A DNA stretch of 6,151 bases. Origin: Desulfobulbaceae bacterium (lineage in GTDB: Bacteria; Desulfobacterota; Desulfobulbia; Desulfobulbales; Desulfocapsaceae). A model generated the notes under the pieces. The model did not search any database. It worked only from the letters and a program-made list of their open reading frames with translations, and was not told the DNA's origin. Location: the NCBI GenBank assembly GCA_030632405.1, contig DAOVUU010000170.1, positions 1 through 6,151 of the forward strand. Direction: 5' to 3'. Below are positions 5,989 to 6,151 of the stretch, one piece after another. The first letter of the stretch is position 1. Each line of letters begins with the position of its first letter. A program made the translations under genes and the position numbers.

Positions 5989-6151
5989 ATGAAAAAGATA
6001 TCATTTATAGTCTTGCTGTTTTGGTTACCCATGTTTCTTGCCGGTTGTGGTGAGGGACCGAAGGTTGCTACAGTTGGGGAAATGGCCCCTGACTTTACCC
6101 TTGTGGACAGAAAAGGCAAAACCTGGACTCTTTCTGAATTGAAGGGCCAGG
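5989..6151 (+). CDS. Lipoprotein with TlpA/ResA-type thioredoxin-like domain, N-terminal part
   Basis: The first 54 codons of a gene that continues past the window. The N-terminus is a lipoprotein signal: MKKISF, a hydrophobic core, and lipobox LAGC with Cys20, so the protein should be lipid-anchored in the envelope. After a short linker comes VGEMAPDFTLVDRKGKTWTLSELKGQ, the usual opening of TlpA, ResA and AhpC/TSA-type thioredoxin-like domains. The catalytic cysteine motif expected some 10-15 residues further on is not in the window, so reductase (TlpA/ResA) and peroxiredoxin-like or SCO-like roles cannot be separated. The ATG is supported by AGAGG at 5975-5979. It lies 100 bp after the DsbA-like gene with no clear terminator between, so it could belong to the same transcript, which suggests a small envelope thiol-redox cluster. 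Confidence 0.85.
   Translation, partial: MKKISFIVLLFWLPMFLAGCGEGPKVATVGEMAPDFTLVDRKGKTWTLSELKGQ

Noticed and set aside
5913..6053. Plus-strand open frame of 46 codons overlapping the start of the lipoprotein gene in another frame
   Set aside because: Its second half is a frame shadow of the lipoprotein signal peptide, and its own start lacks a ribosome binding site.

Overview
The window looks like chromosomal DNA of a Gram-negative bacterium. It encodes a periplasmic binding protein with an export signal, a DsbB/DsbA-type periplasmic disulfide pair and a lipoprotein with a lipobox. The look of the proteins would fit a Desulfobacterota-like or other deep proteobacterial lineage, but that is an impression from family resemblance, not something the sequence proves. 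There is no rRNA, tRNA, CRISPR array, intact insertion sequence or phage gene.

Layout. (1) Positions 1-272, minus strand: the first 90 codons of a polytopic membrane protein with an HGMNPCGHSW motif near its N-terminus, possibly a NicO/UreH/TauE-like transporter; the rest lies outside the window. (2) Positions 273-519: a divergent regulatory region with a near-consensus promoter for the minus-strand gene, a weaker candidate for the plus-strand operon, a 13-bp dyad and repeated GATAA words. (3) Positions 520-4235, plus strand: a complete three-gene ferric-iron ABC importer in FbpABC order: binding protein, fused two-domain permease, ATPase. The genes are separated by 11 and 3 bp, so it is a tight operon. 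(4) Positions 4236-4785: about 550 bp with no recognisable gene, with several inverted repeats and a weak trace of minus-strand coding that may be a decayed gene. (5) Positions 4786-5888: a DsbB/BdbC-like quinone-linked oxidase and a membrane-anchored DsbA/BdbD-like thioredoxin-fold protein, whose stop and start codons overlap by one base. (6) From 5989 to the window end: the start of a lipoprotein with a TlpA/ResA/AhpC-type thioredoxin-like domain.

How the genes work together. The binding protein should capture Fe3+ in the periplasm with a tyrosine-rich site and deliver it to the permease, driven by the ATPase. The dsb pair should form disulfides in exported proteins: the DsbA-like protein oxidises substrates and the DsbB-like protein re-oxidises it using quinone. 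The following lipoprotein is probably another envelope thiol-redox protein. The binding protein has no cysteine, so the iron operon does not itself need the disulfide system; their adjacency may be incidental.

I found no convincing new system. The parts most worth a second look are the unexplained 4236-4785 gap, the divergent control region, and the partial HGMNPCGHSW membrane protein.
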